DNA of 64,000 nt. Origin: a virus. The notes beneath the pieces were generated by a model that saw nothing but the letters and a program-made list of their open reading frames with translations, ran no database searches and was not told the origin of the DNA. Position numbers and translations under genes: made by a program. Shown in pieces: positions 26,093 to 34,584 of this stretch (positions are counted from its first letter, which is position 1; each line of letters starts with the position of its first letter). The stretch covers positions 1-64,000 of IMG/VR virus record IMGVR_UViG_3300017772_002264; one strand, given 5' to 3'.

Positions 26093-26970
26093 ACAGCCAT
26101 TGGTGCTTTTATAAACGGTTCCGGGTCATAACCAACAAGTTCAAAGTCTTCCATTTTAAAATCATCTATTGATTCTACAGTTCTGTTGATTTTTAATTTA
26201 GGGTATGGTTTAGCAGTTCTACCTAATTGTGTTTTGATTGCATCACTATGATTGACATATACATGCACATCACCAAAGATATGATTCAGTTCACCTACAC
26301 CTAGTTTGCATACATGTGCAATCATATATGTTAATAAAGAATATGATGCAATGTTAAATGGAACTCCTAAGAATAAATCTGCACTACGTTGGTACATGTT
26401 ACAATGTAATCTATTATCATTGGATACATAAAACTGTGCCATAGTATGACATGGAGGTAAAGCCATCATATCTATATCACTTGGATTCCATGCATTAAGA
26501 ATATGCCTACGTGATTGTGGATTCTCTTTAATACCTTTTATTAGTTCAGCTATCTGGTCAACTCTACGTCTAGCACCGTTGTATGAGCGCCATTGGACGC
26601 CATATACGGGTCCTAAGTTCTTTTCTGTATCAGTGTTAGTAAAGCCTAAGTCTTTGCCTTGATTATCTGCATTAGCAGTCCAGATAGTATTCTTGTCTAT
26701 AAGTTCTTCTCTAGGTTTACCATAATGAATTTCTGCTAGTCTACGTTCATCACTGGAACCTTCTAAGAACCAAAGTAGTTCACTGAGTACTGCTTTAAAG
26801 TTTACTTTCTTTGTAGTTAGTAGGGGATATCCAGCTTCTAATTCAAAGTTTAAATGTGAAAAAAACTTACTACGAGTTCCGGTACCAGTTCTTTCTTGGT
26901 CTCTTAGTTCTCCTTGGTTGATAACATAGTATAGCAGTTCTAAATATTCTTCTTCACTCCAATTAGACAT
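26089..26970 (-). CDS. thyA: Thymidylate synthase
   Basis: At 293 aa this is close to bacterial ThyA length. It carries the full family signature: RTGTGTRSKF for phosphate binding, LWFLEGSSDERRL, the catalytic-cysteine block LPPCHTMAQFYV, QRSADLFLGVPFNIASY and HIFGDVHVYVNH. It methylates dUMP to dTMP with methylene-tetrahydrofolate, supplying thymine for phage DNA. DHFR, which regenerates the folate, lies two genes upstream in the same operon. It overlaps the endonuclease-like gene by eight bases. Confidence 0.97.
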   Translation of the reverse strand: MSNWSEEEYLELLYYVINQGELRDQERTGTGTRSKFFSHLNFELEAGYPLLTTKKVNFKAVLSELLWFLEGSSDERRLAEIHYGKPREELIDKNTIWTANADNQGKDLGFTNTDTEKNLGPVYGVQWRSYNGARRRVDQIAELIKGIKENPQSRRHILNAWNPSDIDMMALPPCHTMAQFYVSNDNRLHCNMYQRSADLFLGVPFNIASYSLLTYMIAHVCKLGVGELNHIFGDVHVYVNHSDAIKTQLGRTAKPYPKLKINRTVESIDDFKMEDFELVGYDPEPFIKAPMAV

Positions 26971-27433
26971 TCTTATTCCTCATTTTACTTTTTCTATTTA
27001 CTCTTTCAACATATACAACAGCCCGTTTTAACATATCGATATCGTCATAAAATCCACCAAGTGTTCTGTTACATTTATGACATAGCCAACCTTTGAATTC
27101 ATCTGTATCATGGTCATGGTCTACACACCAAACACTGCGATTCTTTCCGCCTATCCCTTGTAACTCTTGTTCGTTCTTTAAACATATAGGACAACAAAAA
27201 TCTTTAGCAGGTCTTACGTGTTGTTTTCTAAGTCTGGCTCTGACTGTTTGTAAATGCTTTTCGCATTTTTTACATTCATGTCTTTGTTTTCGTATACCAA
27301 AGTTTATTCCCCAACTAAAATTGTCAGATTCCAATATCTCATTGCATTTGGAACATTGTTTAAAAGTTGTTTCTGGTTCTTTATCACCATCGAAAAGATT
27401 ATTAAAGCTATTCAATTCTCTGCCACACTTCAA
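26963..27433 (-). CDS. Recombination endonuclease VII-like protein
   Basis: The protein is about 156 aa. It has two zinc-binding CxxC pairs (FKQCSKCNEIL, HECKKCEKH), then CCPICLK and the endonuclease VII core VDHDHDTDEFKGWLCHKCNR followed by TLGG. Family members resolve branched DNA such as Holliday junctions before packaging; T4 gp49 is the prototype. The start is unclear: no ATG fits, and a TTG near 27433 lies inside the DHFR gene without a good ribosome site. It could instead be a freestanding homing-type nuclease between dfr and thyA. Confidence 0.75.
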   Translation of the reverse strand: MKCGRELNSFNNLFDGDKEPETTFKQCSKCNEILESDNFSWGINFGIRKQRHECKKCEKHLQTVRARLRKQHVRPAKDFCCPICLKNEQELQGIGGKNRSVWCVDHDHDTDEFKGWLCHKCNRTLGGFYDDIDMLKRAVVYVERVNRKSKMRNKNV

Positions 27434-27932
27434 ATGTACAATGGGGTTCCGGGTGTGGGTTTAATTCTTTACTTGCTGTTAATTGTGTATAATCTTTTAA
27501 ATAAGTTGTTATATCACATGTAGTATCCACTGAATGAACACCATCTATCCTTGTCAAATAAATCTTATCACAAAATTTATAAGCATCATCGTATAAGTGT
27601 TTACCACCAATGATGAATATTTCTTTACTAGGGTGTCTTGATTGAATTGCAGTAACAATATTTTCTAATGAATATTCTGTATGGTCATATAAATCATGGG
27701 CACCTGTGAATTCATCCATACTCTTAGATGTTATTACGTAATTAATTCTATTCTTAAGTGGGGCTATTTTGCCTAAACTTTTCCATGTATTTGAACCCAT
27801 AACAACTACATTATCTGTAGTATGTTCCGAAAACCATTTCAAGTCTCGTTTGATTTTAGCCCAAGGTAAATCGTTGTTATAACCAATGCCACCGTAACTA
27901 TCAGCGGCGAGAATCATATTAGTCGCCATCAT
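27408..27932 (-). CDS. Dihydrofolate reductase
   Basis: The protein is 174 aa, with MILAADSYGGIGYNNDLPW (substrate loop), VVMGSNTWKSLG (NADPH phosphate binding), INYVITSK and EIFIIGGKHLY (GG motif). It reduces dihydrofolate, which thymidylate synthase generates, using NADPH. A GGAGAAGG ribosome site precedes the double-ATG start. It is in an operon with thyA, as in T4-like phages, though interrupted by the endonuclease-like gene. Confidence 0.93.
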   Translation of the reverse strand: MMATNMILAADSYGGIGYNNDLPWAKIKRDLKWFSEHTTDNVVVMGSNTWKSLGKIAPLKNRINYVITSKSMDEFTGAHDLYDHTEYSLENIVTAIQSRHPSKEIFIIGGKHLYDDAYKFCDKIYLTRIDGVHSVDTTCDITTYLKDYTQLTASKELNPHPEPHCTFEVWQRIE

Positions 27933-28263
27933 CCTTCTCCTGTTTCTTATTGGACTTAGTTTCTAAGTACTCTATGAAATGATTATTTAGTATCTTTTTC
28001 ACATTCATTACTACGTTTTGCCTAATAGCAGGCATATCAATGAATACTTGGATATCTTCTATTGCATCGAATTGCTCTACAAGTCTATCCCAACTAAAAT
28101 CATTAGCAACAGGTAAAGGATTTAGTAACTCATCGCCTTTGAGGACGACATGCTGACCGTTCGCTAGTTTAACACTTATGCTTTTAACAAAAGCTGAAGG
28201 AATACTTACTGGAAATATCTCTTCCATTACTCGGTCGAATTCTCCTTCTCTATCAAATTCCAT
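27919..28263 (-). CDS. Small conserved-type phage protein, unknown
   Basis: The protein is 114 aa with a charged N terminus (MEFDREGEFDRVMEEIFP), a beta-rich middle (AFVKSISVKLANGQHVVL) and a lysine/acid-rich C terminus ending KKQEKDDGD. No motif identifies a function. It overlaps DHFR by 14 bases and shares a base with the gene before it, so it is expressed with nucleotide-metabolism genes. Confidence 0.65.
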   Translation of the reverse strand: MEFDREGEFDRVMEEIFPVSIPSAFVKSISVKLANGQHVVLKGDELLNPLPVANDFSWDRLVEQFDAIEDIQVFIDMPAIRQNVVMNVKKILNNHFIEYLETKSNKKQEKDDGD

Positions 28264-28532
28264 TATGATAATTCGTCCTTGTCTTTCATAGAATCAATAT
28301 GCTCTATTGCGGCTAAGATTACTGCACCTGCTTTAATGAGGTTTTCTTTATAATCATCCGCTGTTGGTGGAGTAAGCATAGTGGCTCTCCGGGTGTTCTG
28401 TACAAGATAGTAAGAAGCTATTGCAACCCAATCATTGGGTGTGTTCTTAATATCTAATTCTGAACCTGGCATATCTGTATGCTTTTCACGTTCACGTGTA
28501 ATTGCATCTAATATTTCACTACGCTTACTCAT
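28263..28532 (-). CDS. Small all-helical protein, possibly MazG-like
   Basis: The protein is 89 aa from the ATG at 28532 (MSKRSEILDAITREREKH); a longer frame to 28685 overlaps the next gene and is unlikely. The EREKH...NDWVAIASYYL...NLIKAGAVILAAIEHI pattern is all-helical and resembles small MazG-like or dNTP-hydrolase-associated phage proteins. The ExxE metal motif of MazG is not clear, so that assignment is tentative. Confidence 0.6.
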   Translation of the reverse strand: MSKRSEILDAITREREKHTDMPGSELDIKNTPNDWVAIASYYLVQNTRRATMLTPPTADDYKENLIKAGAVILAAIEHIDSMKDKDELS

Positions 28533-28536
28533 AGTT

Positions 28537-29175
28537 TTACATCTCCGCTGAGGTTGTTTTTGCCGCGATAGCTTCCTTAGTAGTACCTTTTGGTCTACCT
28601 CTACCACGTTTAGGGGCTTCTGCCGCCTTTTGTGCCAGAGTTGGATCATATCTAACTGCCTCTGCACGTTTCTTTTCAGCTTCATTTTCTAATAGAATAG
28701 CCTGCTGTAAAAGATTTTGTGCGATTGATTTGTTATCTTGTTCACTATTTAGTGCAACTTGTTCATCAATCCTTTCGCCTGGCATTTCGCCAACATCTTC
28801 TGCTGGTCTTTCAGCACCATCGGCAATCCTTTCCATTTGTTCGAGAATATCTCCTAATGGAATTTGCTTTTGCGGAGTTGGTTGCATTATCACTGCATCC
28901 ACTGGTACCTTTTTCAAGTGACCTCTGGTATGTAGTGATTCTAACATTGTTTCCCCATTCCAAAATGTTTTACGTTGAAGTGCCTCATGCAATGAATTTG
29001 CCGCTTGGCCTTCTGGCGATACGATAGCCGCCATAAAATCATCATGGAATTTGTCTTGCAACATGTCCGAGTAAACTACTAGAGCATGTTCCTTGTCTTC
29101 TGGTATTTGCATAAAGACTACACTTAGGCGTTGACCTGTGCCTTTATGTCTACCAATGTGTTTAGTAATTGCCAT
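28537..29175 (-). CDS. Phage protein with AT-hook tail, unknown
   Basis: The protein is 212 aa. The N-terminal 110 residues (MAITKHIGRHKGTGQRLSVV...) form a folded domain that I know by general appearance from marine T4-like phages but without assigned function. A glutamate-rich helix follows, then KRGRGRPKGTTKEA, an AT-hook-like minor-groove DNA-binding motif. DNA binding is therefore likely. It sits between a 90-aa and an 89-aa gene in the thyA/dfr operon. Confidence 0.65.
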   Translation of the reverse strand: MAITKHIGRHKGTGQRLSVVFMQIPEDKEHALVVYSDMLQDKFHDDFMAAIVSPEGQAANSLHEALQRKTFWNGETMLESLHTRGHLKKVPVDAVIMQPTPQKQIPLGDILEQMERIADGAERPAEDVGEMPGERIDEQVALNSEQDNKSIAQNLLQQAILLENEAEKKRAEAVRYDPTLAQKAAEAPKRGRGRPKGTTKEAIAAKTTSAEM

Positions 29176-29448
29176 TTAACTAGCCGAACCTTCGCCCGTA
29201 GTTTCAGCAGGTTGTTCTCCTGCCGCCTCACCAGCCGCGTCCGCCGCCGCTTTTTGTTGTGCTTGGACATGGTCAACGAATGCCTTCACTTTGTTGGCGA
29301 TTGCTCCAACTGATGATAATTCCGCGGCTTGAAAAGCGCCACGCTTTGATGCTAAGTCAATAATATTGTAAATATTAACCAAGTCATTTACTGTTACCGA
29401 AGGTTGTTCTGATTGAACTTCCTCTGGATTTTTGTTTGCTTCTGTCAT
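29176..29448 (-). CDS. Small protein with Ala/Glu-rich tail, unknown
   Basis: The protein is 90 aa from the ATG at 29448 (MTEANKNPEEVQ), which has a GGAG ribosome site; an upstream ATG at 29469 lacks one. A helical core (VTVNDLVNIYNIIDLASKRG) is followed by AAADAAGEAAGEQ-type low-complexity sequence. It is the first gene of the thyA/dfr operon under the promoter at 29513-29541. The function is unknown. Confidence 0.65.
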   Translation of the reverse strand: MTEANKNPEEVQSEQPSVTVNDLVNIYNIIDLASKRGAFQAAELSSVGAIANKVKAFVDHVQAQQKAAADAAGEAAGEQPAETTGEGSAS

Positions 29449-29512
29449 TGTTGTATACTCCTTTGACATTAGATTATTATATATAATAGAATAACTTAAT
29501 TATTCAACTACT

Positions 29513-29541
29513 ATTATAACAAATTGAGGGAACGAAGTCAA
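29513..29541 (-). promoter_or_regulatory. Sigma70-type promoter of the thyA/dfr operon
   Basis: -35 TTGACT (29536-29541), 17-base spacer, -10 TATAAT (29513-29518). It lacks the GCGAATC spacer motif. Confidence 0.75.
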
Positions 29542-29555
29542 TACTTTATTTGAAA

Positions 29556-30098
29556 TTATGCTATAATTTTCACGTATTCTTCCGGCCAATCCAGATATCT
29601 GAGCCAAACCTGGTGCCTGACTTTCATTGTAAAATTCTTTTGAGCCATTAAACTAAAGAAATTTGGTTTGATTGGTGTTTTGACTGGCTTAATATCAGTA
29701 CGTGAGCCTTTAGTTGTATTACATTTTTTACATGCCGTCACCATATTTTCCCAACCAGACTTACCACCTTTGGATCTAGGTTTAACATGGTCCAAAGTCA
29801 AGTCTTTATGATTAAAAGAATCCAAACAATATTGACAAGTGTAATGGTCACGTATGAATACATTTTTACGTGAAAAGTTTATACCTTCTCTATCTTGGGA
29901 TACATATTCACGTACTGCAATTACGGCAGGAACTTTCATAGTATGACTAGGCGAATGTACTTCCCAATCATCATGCCATTCTAATACATTAATTTTATCC
30001 AACCAAATGAGTTTAATACTTTCTTGCCATGTTAAAGTAGAAAGTGGCGAGAGGCATAAAGGTTTGTAGTCCGCATTTAGTAGTAAGGTATCGCTCAT
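29556..30098 (-). CDS. HNH endonuclease
   Basis: The protein is 180 aa. FIRDHYTCQYCLDSF with a zinc CxxC, then LTLDHVKPRSKGGKSGWENM and ACKKCNTTKG, form a complete HNH nuclease domain (D-H, N, and second CxxC). The N-terminal 80 residues resemble the leader found in many free HNH proteins. It may be a homing endonuclease or a DNA-processing enzyme. There is no Shine-Dalgarno site; a GAATAAATA late box predicts transcription beginning one base before the ATG. Confidence 0.85.
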   Translation of the reverse strand: MSDTLLLNADYKPLCLSPLSTLTWQESIKLIWLDKINVLEWHDDWEVHSPSHTMKVPAVIAVREYVSQDREGINFSRKNVFIRDHYTCQYCLDSFNHKDLTLDHVKPRSKGGKSGWENMVTACKKCNTTKGSRTDIKPVKTPIKPNFFSLMAQKNFTMKVRHQVWLRYLDWPEEYVKIIA

Positions 30099-30104
30099 TA
30101 ATGA

Positions 30105-30113
30105 TATTTATTC
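30105..30113 (-). promoter_or_regulatory. Late promoter box GAATAAATA of the HNH gene
   Basis: The box ends six bases before 30099, so T4-type late spacing puts +1 at 30099 and the ATG at 30098. Confidence 0.45.
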
Positions 30114-30124
30114 TCGTATGAAAA

Positions 30125-30141
30125 GGGAGTTTTATACTCCC
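30125..30141 (-). terminator. Intrinsic terminator of the VWA gene
   Basis: On the minus strand, GGGAGT-ATAAA-ACTCCC followed by TTTT lies just after the stop codon of the metallopeptidase/VWA gene. Confidence 0.7.
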
Positions 30142-30143
30142 TA

Positions 30144-30153
30144 GTATTTATGC
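30144..30153 (-). promoter_or_regulatory. Doubtful late promoter box GCATAAATAC
   Basis: The box overlaps the stop codon of the VWA gene. Its predicted start would fall inside the terminator hairpin at 30125-30141, so it may be chance. Confidence 0.2.
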
Positions 30154-31470
30154 GGCTTCTTTGTGGTAGTAAGCGTGTTCACCGAACGGTGGGACGATTG
30201 AGTCACTGCCATGAATTACAAATAGTGTATCACAGTAATTTGGATTACCCCAACTACCAAATGGGTATCCATCAGTAAACATTACAAACTTATCAGGATT
30301 GATATCGTTTTGTTCCATGAAGTTAAAGTTACATTCAAAATCAGTACCACCTCCACCAACGATTTCATAATCTTTGATTTCTTCTTGGTTCATCGGAGTA
30401 AACTCCTTGAATGAAAATTCATTAACCTCAGTATCGAAAGTCCAAACTCTAAGTCTAAAGTCCTGAAACTGTTGCATGATGCCTCCAACTTCACCCATGA
30501 AGTCAGCTAACATTTTATTATCAATAGAACCTGAAACATCAAGTCCGATACCTAAGTCAACCATAGTATCATTGTCTTGACCTGGAAGATAAACACCCAT
30601 AGACCTAGATTTCCTTGATTGACGCATCCATGTAAAATCTGATTTAAGTAAACTTAAAATAGATGTATTAAGTAACTGTCGCCAATCCATTTTAGGTTCT
30701 GTCATAGACTTAACAAGTCTTTTGATATCACCAGGCATATTACCAGCACCAGCAGTTTGAGCCGCTTGAATAACAGCCTGTTTCATTTGGTCTTTAAGTT
30801 GTTTTGCTTCCTGTTTAGAAATTTTGATAGGCGCTTTACGTCCTGTAGGATCGTTACCACCTGTGCCACCTGTTTCATCATTGCCATTACCCATGATATG
30901 TTGGTCAAGTGTTTTTTTGTCTTCACCTTGACCTGTTTGTTTCAGATGTTGATAAATTTCCTCAGTGTATTTACCATGATACTTAGGATCGAATAGTGCA
31001 GATTTTGGCATAACACCAATTCTACTTTCAACACAACCTTGATTAACTTTATAGTCAGCGGCTACATTCCAAAGTTGAGCATCACGATCCTCCTCTTCAA
31101 AATCGAATAGACGACCGCCCTCACCACAATGGTCATATACACAGTGAAGAACCTCATGACCTACTACAAAGTCAATCTCTTCCGGTGTTAAAGTTCTGAA
31201 AAAATCACAGTTATAATAAAAATGTTTGCCATCAACTGCGGCTGTTGGGCACCATTCTGCCTCAACTAGTTTTAATCGTGTAGCAAGTGTACCAAAGAAC
31301 GGATGTTTGATAAGCATACGTACTCGACCGCCGACAATCATTTCTTTTACTTCTCGGTCAGTGTATTCGAATACTACGGGTTCTTCTGAATTTTCATCTA
31401 CTTCAATGCCTGCATCTTTCAATACATCATCTACTACTTCATCAACTGTTTTCTGATTTGATACTTGCAT
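30148..31470 (-). CDS. VWA-domain metallopeptidase-like protein
   Basis: The protein is 440 aa from the ATG at 31470 (AAGG site); a start at 31494 would lie at the predicted transcription start. An N-terminal zincin-like domain has HEVLHCVYDH (H105, E106, H109). A C-terminal von Willebrand A domain contains the MIDAS LDVSGSID. This combination is known as the VWA-like partner of MoxR ATPases. Such pairs act as chaperones or metal-insertion machines. The matching ATPase lies at 38421-39548, with the same promoter type but 7 kb away. The target is unknown. Confidence 0.8.
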   Translation of the reverse strand: MQVSNQKTVDEVVDDVLKDAGIEVDENSEEPVVFEYTDREVKEMIVGGRVRMLIKHPFFGTLATRLKLVEAEWCPTAAVDGKHFYYNCDFFRTLTPEEIDFVVGHEVLHCVYDHCGEGGRLFDFEEEDRDAQLWNVAADYKVNQGCVESRIGVMPKSALFDPKYHGKYTEEIYQHLKQTGQGEDKKTLDQHIMGNGNDETGGTGGNDPTGRKAPIKISKQEAKQLKDQMKQAVIQAAQTAGAGNMPGDIKRLVKSMTEPKMDWRQLLNTSILSLLKSDFTWMRQSRKSRSMGVYLPGQDNDTMVDLGIGLDVSGSIDNKMLADFMGEVGGIMQQFQDFRLRVWTFDTEVNEFSFKEFTPMNQEEIKDYEIVGGGGTDFECNFNFMEQNDINPDKFVMFTDGYPFGSWGNPNYCDTLFVIHGSDSIVPPFGEHAYYHKEAA

Positions 31471-31503
31471 GTGAACGTTACCTTTATCTTTCATTATGTA
31501 TAC

Positions 31504-31531
31504 ATATTAACACGATTCGCTGTATTGTCAA
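31504..31531 (-). promoter_or_regulatory. Sigma70-type promoter with conserved spacer motif (copy 4)
   Basis: -35 TTGACA (31526-31531), spacer ATACAGCGAATCGTGT (16 bases), -10 TAATAT (31504-31509). It drives the VWA gene. The spacer is identical to that of copy 3. Confidence 0.85.
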
Positions 31532-31698
31532 GTTTTCAATACTTCATTAATCGCATTACGTTCTTTAATTAGTTGTTCCCTGGTTAAAGCAAACTTAGTG
31601 TAATAATCCATATCACTTGTAGTAATCTTATGATATTTACCATCCCTATTGCCTTTTACGTATTTAACTGGCAATGACACATTTGATAGACTAGACAA
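31528..31698 (-). CDS. Small basic protein, unknown
   Basis: About 56 aa if it starts at TTG 31698, which has GGGAG eight bases upstream; a TTG at 31713 would give 61 aa. The product (SSLSNVSLPVKYVKGNRDGK...) ends ERNAINEVLKT. The start overlaps the stop of the preceding gene and its own stop lies against the next promoter. No family was recognised. Confidence 0.5.
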   Translation of the reverse strand: MSSLSNVSLPVKYVKGNRDGKYHKITTSDMDYYTKFALTREQLIKERNAINEVLKT

Positions 31699-31975
31699 TG
31701 TAAGCACTCCCAATATGAGCAGAAGGTCTATTATGCTCTACCGGCTTAGTAGCATATTCATCTGAACCAGGAACATATACACTTTCCACCATATATTCTA
31801 CATCTTTTCCTAACATAGGGACTCTAACACCTCTGTCCAATATCTTTTGTATGATATCTTTAGCATGGTCACTATCATAAGCAAACACTGATAATTGGTC
31901 AACTTCTCCAGCTGGAGCATCAACAGGTCTAATGTTTACTATATAGTCATTTTTTAGCGATTTTAGTGTTATCAT
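31691..31975 (-). CDS. Small protein, unknown
   Basis: The protein is 94 aa (MITLKSLKNDYIVNIRPVDA...), soluble, with an alpha/beta look (QLSVFAYDSDHAKDIIQKIL). It is transcribed from the promoter at 32006-32033 together with the 56-aa gene. The function is unknown. Confidence 0.6.
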   Translation of the reverse strand: MITLKSLKNDYIVNIRPVDAPAGEVDQLSVFAYDSDHAKDIIQKILDRGVRVPMLGKDVEYMVESVYVPGSDEYATKPVEHNRPSAHIGSAYIV

Positions 31976-32005
31976 TTGGTCTCTCTTTATTGTTAATATA
32001 CTTAT

Positions 32006-32033
32006 ATTATACTACAGATTTACAACCTGTCAA
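32006..32033 (-). promoter_or_regulatory. Sigma70-type promoter
   Basis: -35 TTGACA (32028-32033), 16-base spacer GGTTGTAAATCTGTAG, -10 TATAAT (32006-32011). Both hexamers match consensus. The GCGAATC motif is absent. Confidence 0.8.
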
Positions 32034-32056
32034 CCTTTTGAGAGATAAAAAACTAA

Positions 32057-33205
32057 TTATTTTATCAAAATACTAGCATTTGTGCCACCAAAACCGAAAG
32101 AATTGCACAATACAGAGGTTATTTCTGCACGTTCTGACTTACTACGTATGTTTGGACTATAACCTTCTTCAAACGCTTCTACGTTCACCGTAGGCGGTAT
32201 AATAGCGTGTTTTAGAGACATAATAGACATAGCAAGTTCTACAGAACCAGCGGCGCCCATACAGTGTCCTAACTGTGATTTGTTAGCAACTATGGGTACA
32301 TCCTGTAATCCTAATCTATTGATAGCATCTAGTTCCGCATAATCTCCCATAGGTGTTGATGTTCCGTGTACATTAATAAGACTAGGTGTTGTGTCTTTTA
32401 AAGCATCTTTCATGCATTCTTGTACAACCTTGCCGTCAGGATGAGGAGCAACAGTTTGATAGGCATCATTATTGATAGCATAACCATCAATCTCGCATAT
32501 TGTATTGTCCGTCTTATGTTTACTCAATAAGAATAACGCACCGCCTTCACTTAATACTAATCCATCACGTTGAGTATCATAAGGTCTTGATGCTTTTTCT
32601 GGTGTATCATTATATTTGGTTGATAAGGCTCTGAGTTTTCCCATCTGTTTGAATGCATCTGGGTGTATAGTTTTATCTACAGAACCTGCTATTACATTAT
32701 CTACCATACCCATTTCAATCATCATGGCCGCCCATATAACACTATAGATGCCTGTGCTACATGCAGTCAAGGTCATTGCACTAGCACCAGTTAAACCATA
32801 TTTCATGTTTATATTATGTGCAATCATATCAGGACAATAGTGATAAATGTTATCAGCATTTTCCTTATTTGACTGTAAAATTTCTAAGTACATAGAGAAG
32901 CCCGGAGATACAATAACACCTGTACGACTTTTATCTAATCCATCTAAGTTTATTTGACTTGCTAATGCTAAAGCCCATTGATTTGATTCTGGAAGTCTAT
33001 CACGTTCTGACTCAGTTATGATAGGATATTCTTTTGCATCGAAATGAAACTCTCCAGCTACTTTGCTTCGTGTCCATCTACTTTCATTTGGGTCAAACTT
33101 TGTAATTGGCCCATATGCTACTTTGTTATTGGTAACTCCTTTCCATGTTTCCTGTAAATCACCGAAGGGCGTGAAACATGAAAGGTCGTTAATATATACG
33201 GTCAT
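32057..33205 (-). CDS. 3-oxoacyl-ACP synthase (ketosynthase, FabF-like)
   Basis: The protein is 382 aa, slightly shorter than FabF (about 410). The thiolase-fold catalytic triad is present: C149 in LTACSTG, H280 in VHGTSTPMGD, and K309/H314 in NKSQLGHCMGAAG. It should condense an acyl chain with a malonyl unit on ACP. It is the last gene of the lipid-like operon, overlapping the desaturase by 17 bases. The phage ACP at 2195 is the obvious carrier. No ketoreductase, dehydratase or enoyl reductase was seen in the window, so full chain extension would need host enzymes or the product stays beta-keto. Confidence 0.92.
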   Translation of the reverse strand: MTVYINDLSCFTPFGDLQETWKGVTNNKVAYGPITKFDPNESRWTRSKVAGEFHFDAKEYPIITESERDRLPESNQWALALASQINLDGLDKSRTGVIVSPGFSMYLEILQSNKENADNIYHYCPDMIAHNINMKYGLTGASAMTLTACSTGIYSVIWAAMMIEMGMVDNVIAGSVDKTIHPDAFKQMGKLRALSTKYNDTPEKASRPYDTQRDGLVLSEGGALFLLSKHKTDNTICEIDGYAINNDAYQTVAPHPDGKVVQECMKDALKDTTPSLINVHGTSTPMGDYAELDAINRLGLQDVPIVANKSQLGHCMGAAGSVELAMSIMSLKHAIIPPTVNVEAFEEGYSPNIRSKSERAEITSVLCNSFGFGGTNASILIK

Positions 33206-33977
33206 ATTTTAAATCCGTTGCTATAATGTATTTGATGATTAATCCTGTTGGATCAAATTGATACCACTTCTCTTGTGTAGTGTAACTTAAACTGTTATTA
33301 TGATGGTTATTATGCCAACCTTCACCGAATGTGATTAATGCTAAGAACCAGTTATTCTTACTATCATCACCTGTATCGTGTTCTGGCTTACCAAATATGT
33401 GTAGTAAATGTACAATACCAAATGTACCTACCCAAAATTGATACACGCCTGTAATACCTAATACATATCCCGGTAAGATTGGATCGATAAGAAATAGAAT
33501 AATCATAGCAACTGTAATAATTTGAAAATAATAACGTTGCATAAATCTTACTTGCGGATCCATATATAAGTCTTTAAAAATTCTACGTTCAGGAGGAAAG
33601 TCTTCATAGAAACCCATTAAGTTTTCCCACCATGATTTTTCTCTTGGACTATGTATGTCCATACCTTCTACATCGGAATATTTGTGATGTAATCTATGTC
33701 CACCTATCGTTGCTAATGGTTTACCTGGAAAGCCTAATGCGCCCCACCAGAGCAATAGTACCTGACGTTTCCTTCCAGTCTGATAACTTCTATGTGCCCA
33801 ATATCTGTGCCAACCTGCAAATCCACCTATCATAGTTGTTATACAACCCCATGCAAACGAGTACCAAAAATACTCTGGTGCGGTTATAATACTAAAGAGT
33901 AATACCAGGTGCAAAACAATCCATAGTGTTCGCATCTTCCAACCATAAGTATATTTTTCTAGTAGACTTTTAATCAT
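33189..33977 (-). CDS. Acyl desaturase (Delta9-type, membrane)
   Basis: The protein is 262 aa. The three histidine boxes of the membrane di-iron desaturases are intact: HRYWAHRS, HRLHHK and EGWHNNHH. Several hydrophobic segments flank them (residues 15-60, 150-190). It resembles stearoyl-CoA/ACP desaturases, which place a cis double bond in a saturated chain with electrons from ferredoxin or a cytochrome. It overlaps the GNAT gene by eight bases. A second, divergent desaturase lies at 34581. Confidence 0.9.
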   Translation of the reverse strand: MIKSLLEKYTYGWKMRTLWIVLHLVLLFSIITAPEYFWYSFAWGCITTMIGGFAGWHRYWAHRSYQTGRKRQVLLLWWGALGFPGKPLATIGGHRLHHKYSDVEGMDIHSPREKSWWENLMGFYEDFPPERRIFKDLYMDPQVRFMQRYYFQIITVAMIILFLIDPILPGYVLGITGVYQFWVGTFGIVHLLHIFGKPEHDTGDDSKNNWFLALITFGEGWHNNHHNNSLSYTTQEKWYQFDPTGLIIKYIIATDLKYDRIY

Positions 33978-34584
33978 GTTTTTCTATCCTCTCTCCTGTT
34001 CTAAAGTTTCTCCAATTAAACTTCCAAACATCTTGCTTAATCCCATACAATGGGAAATCTTTATGTAATAGAGTTAGCTTATCTTCGTGTGGCCATGCCA
34101 CATAAGCAAATCTCCATATCTTGTGCATCGTGCCACTTCTATCTTCACTGTGGTCTTGTGATGCTGTTGTAACCACACAATCTGTGGCTCCTTGTTCATG
34201 TGCCCAATCTACCATAAAAGGAACTAATCTTGCAAATCCAAACTCATGATACATTCTTCTAGTATTCTGTCTATCGTCTGCCATATTACGCCACTCAGGT
34301 AGTGTTGCCAATCTATAGTTTATCATATAACATGTATCATGTACATGTGGCAAGTAATGTGCACCTGCCATTGATACTATCTTATCCTCGTGATAAACAA
34401 ACCACCAGTTCTCTTGTGAACCCCATTTGCCAAACTTCAATGCTTTGAGACTAGCATTATTTAGTATACCTGCATCACCACACTTATCGCAGAATTCTTC
34501 TAAGTCTGCTTTTAATGTGCTATCGTATTCTACTACTTTAAATTCGTAACCCTCTGCACCAGTGAATGTTTCTAATACTTTCAT
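33970..34584 (-). CDS. GNAT-like acyltransferase
   Basis: The protein is 204 aa. ENWWFVYHEDKIVSMAGAHYLP and YRLATLPEWRN have the strand pattern of Gcn5-type N-acetyltransferases, followed by FARLVPFMVDWAHEQGA (a helix after the cofactor-binding region) and DCVVTTASQDHS. The acetyl-CoA loop (Q/RxxGxG/A) is not canonical, so the call is moderate. Placed between two desaturases in a tight operon, it may transfer an acyl chain from ACP or CoA to an amine; that is inference. Confidence 0.5.
   Translation of the reverse strand: MKVLETFTGAEGYEFKVVEYDSTLKADLEEFCDKCGDAGILNNASLKALKFGKWGSQENWWFVYHEDKIVSMAGAHYLPHVHDTCYMINYRLATLPEWRNMADDRQNTRRMYHEFGFARLVPFMVDWAHEQGATDCVVTTASQDHSEDRSGTMHKIWRFAYVAWPHEDKLTLLHKDFPLYGIKQDVWKFNWRNFRTGERIEKHD

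Noticed and set aside
27093-27523. Two plus-strand frames in the endonuclease VII-like region
   Set aside because: Antisense to a gene with recognisable zinc and nuclease motifs, with Phe/Leu/Ser-rich composition typical of shadows.
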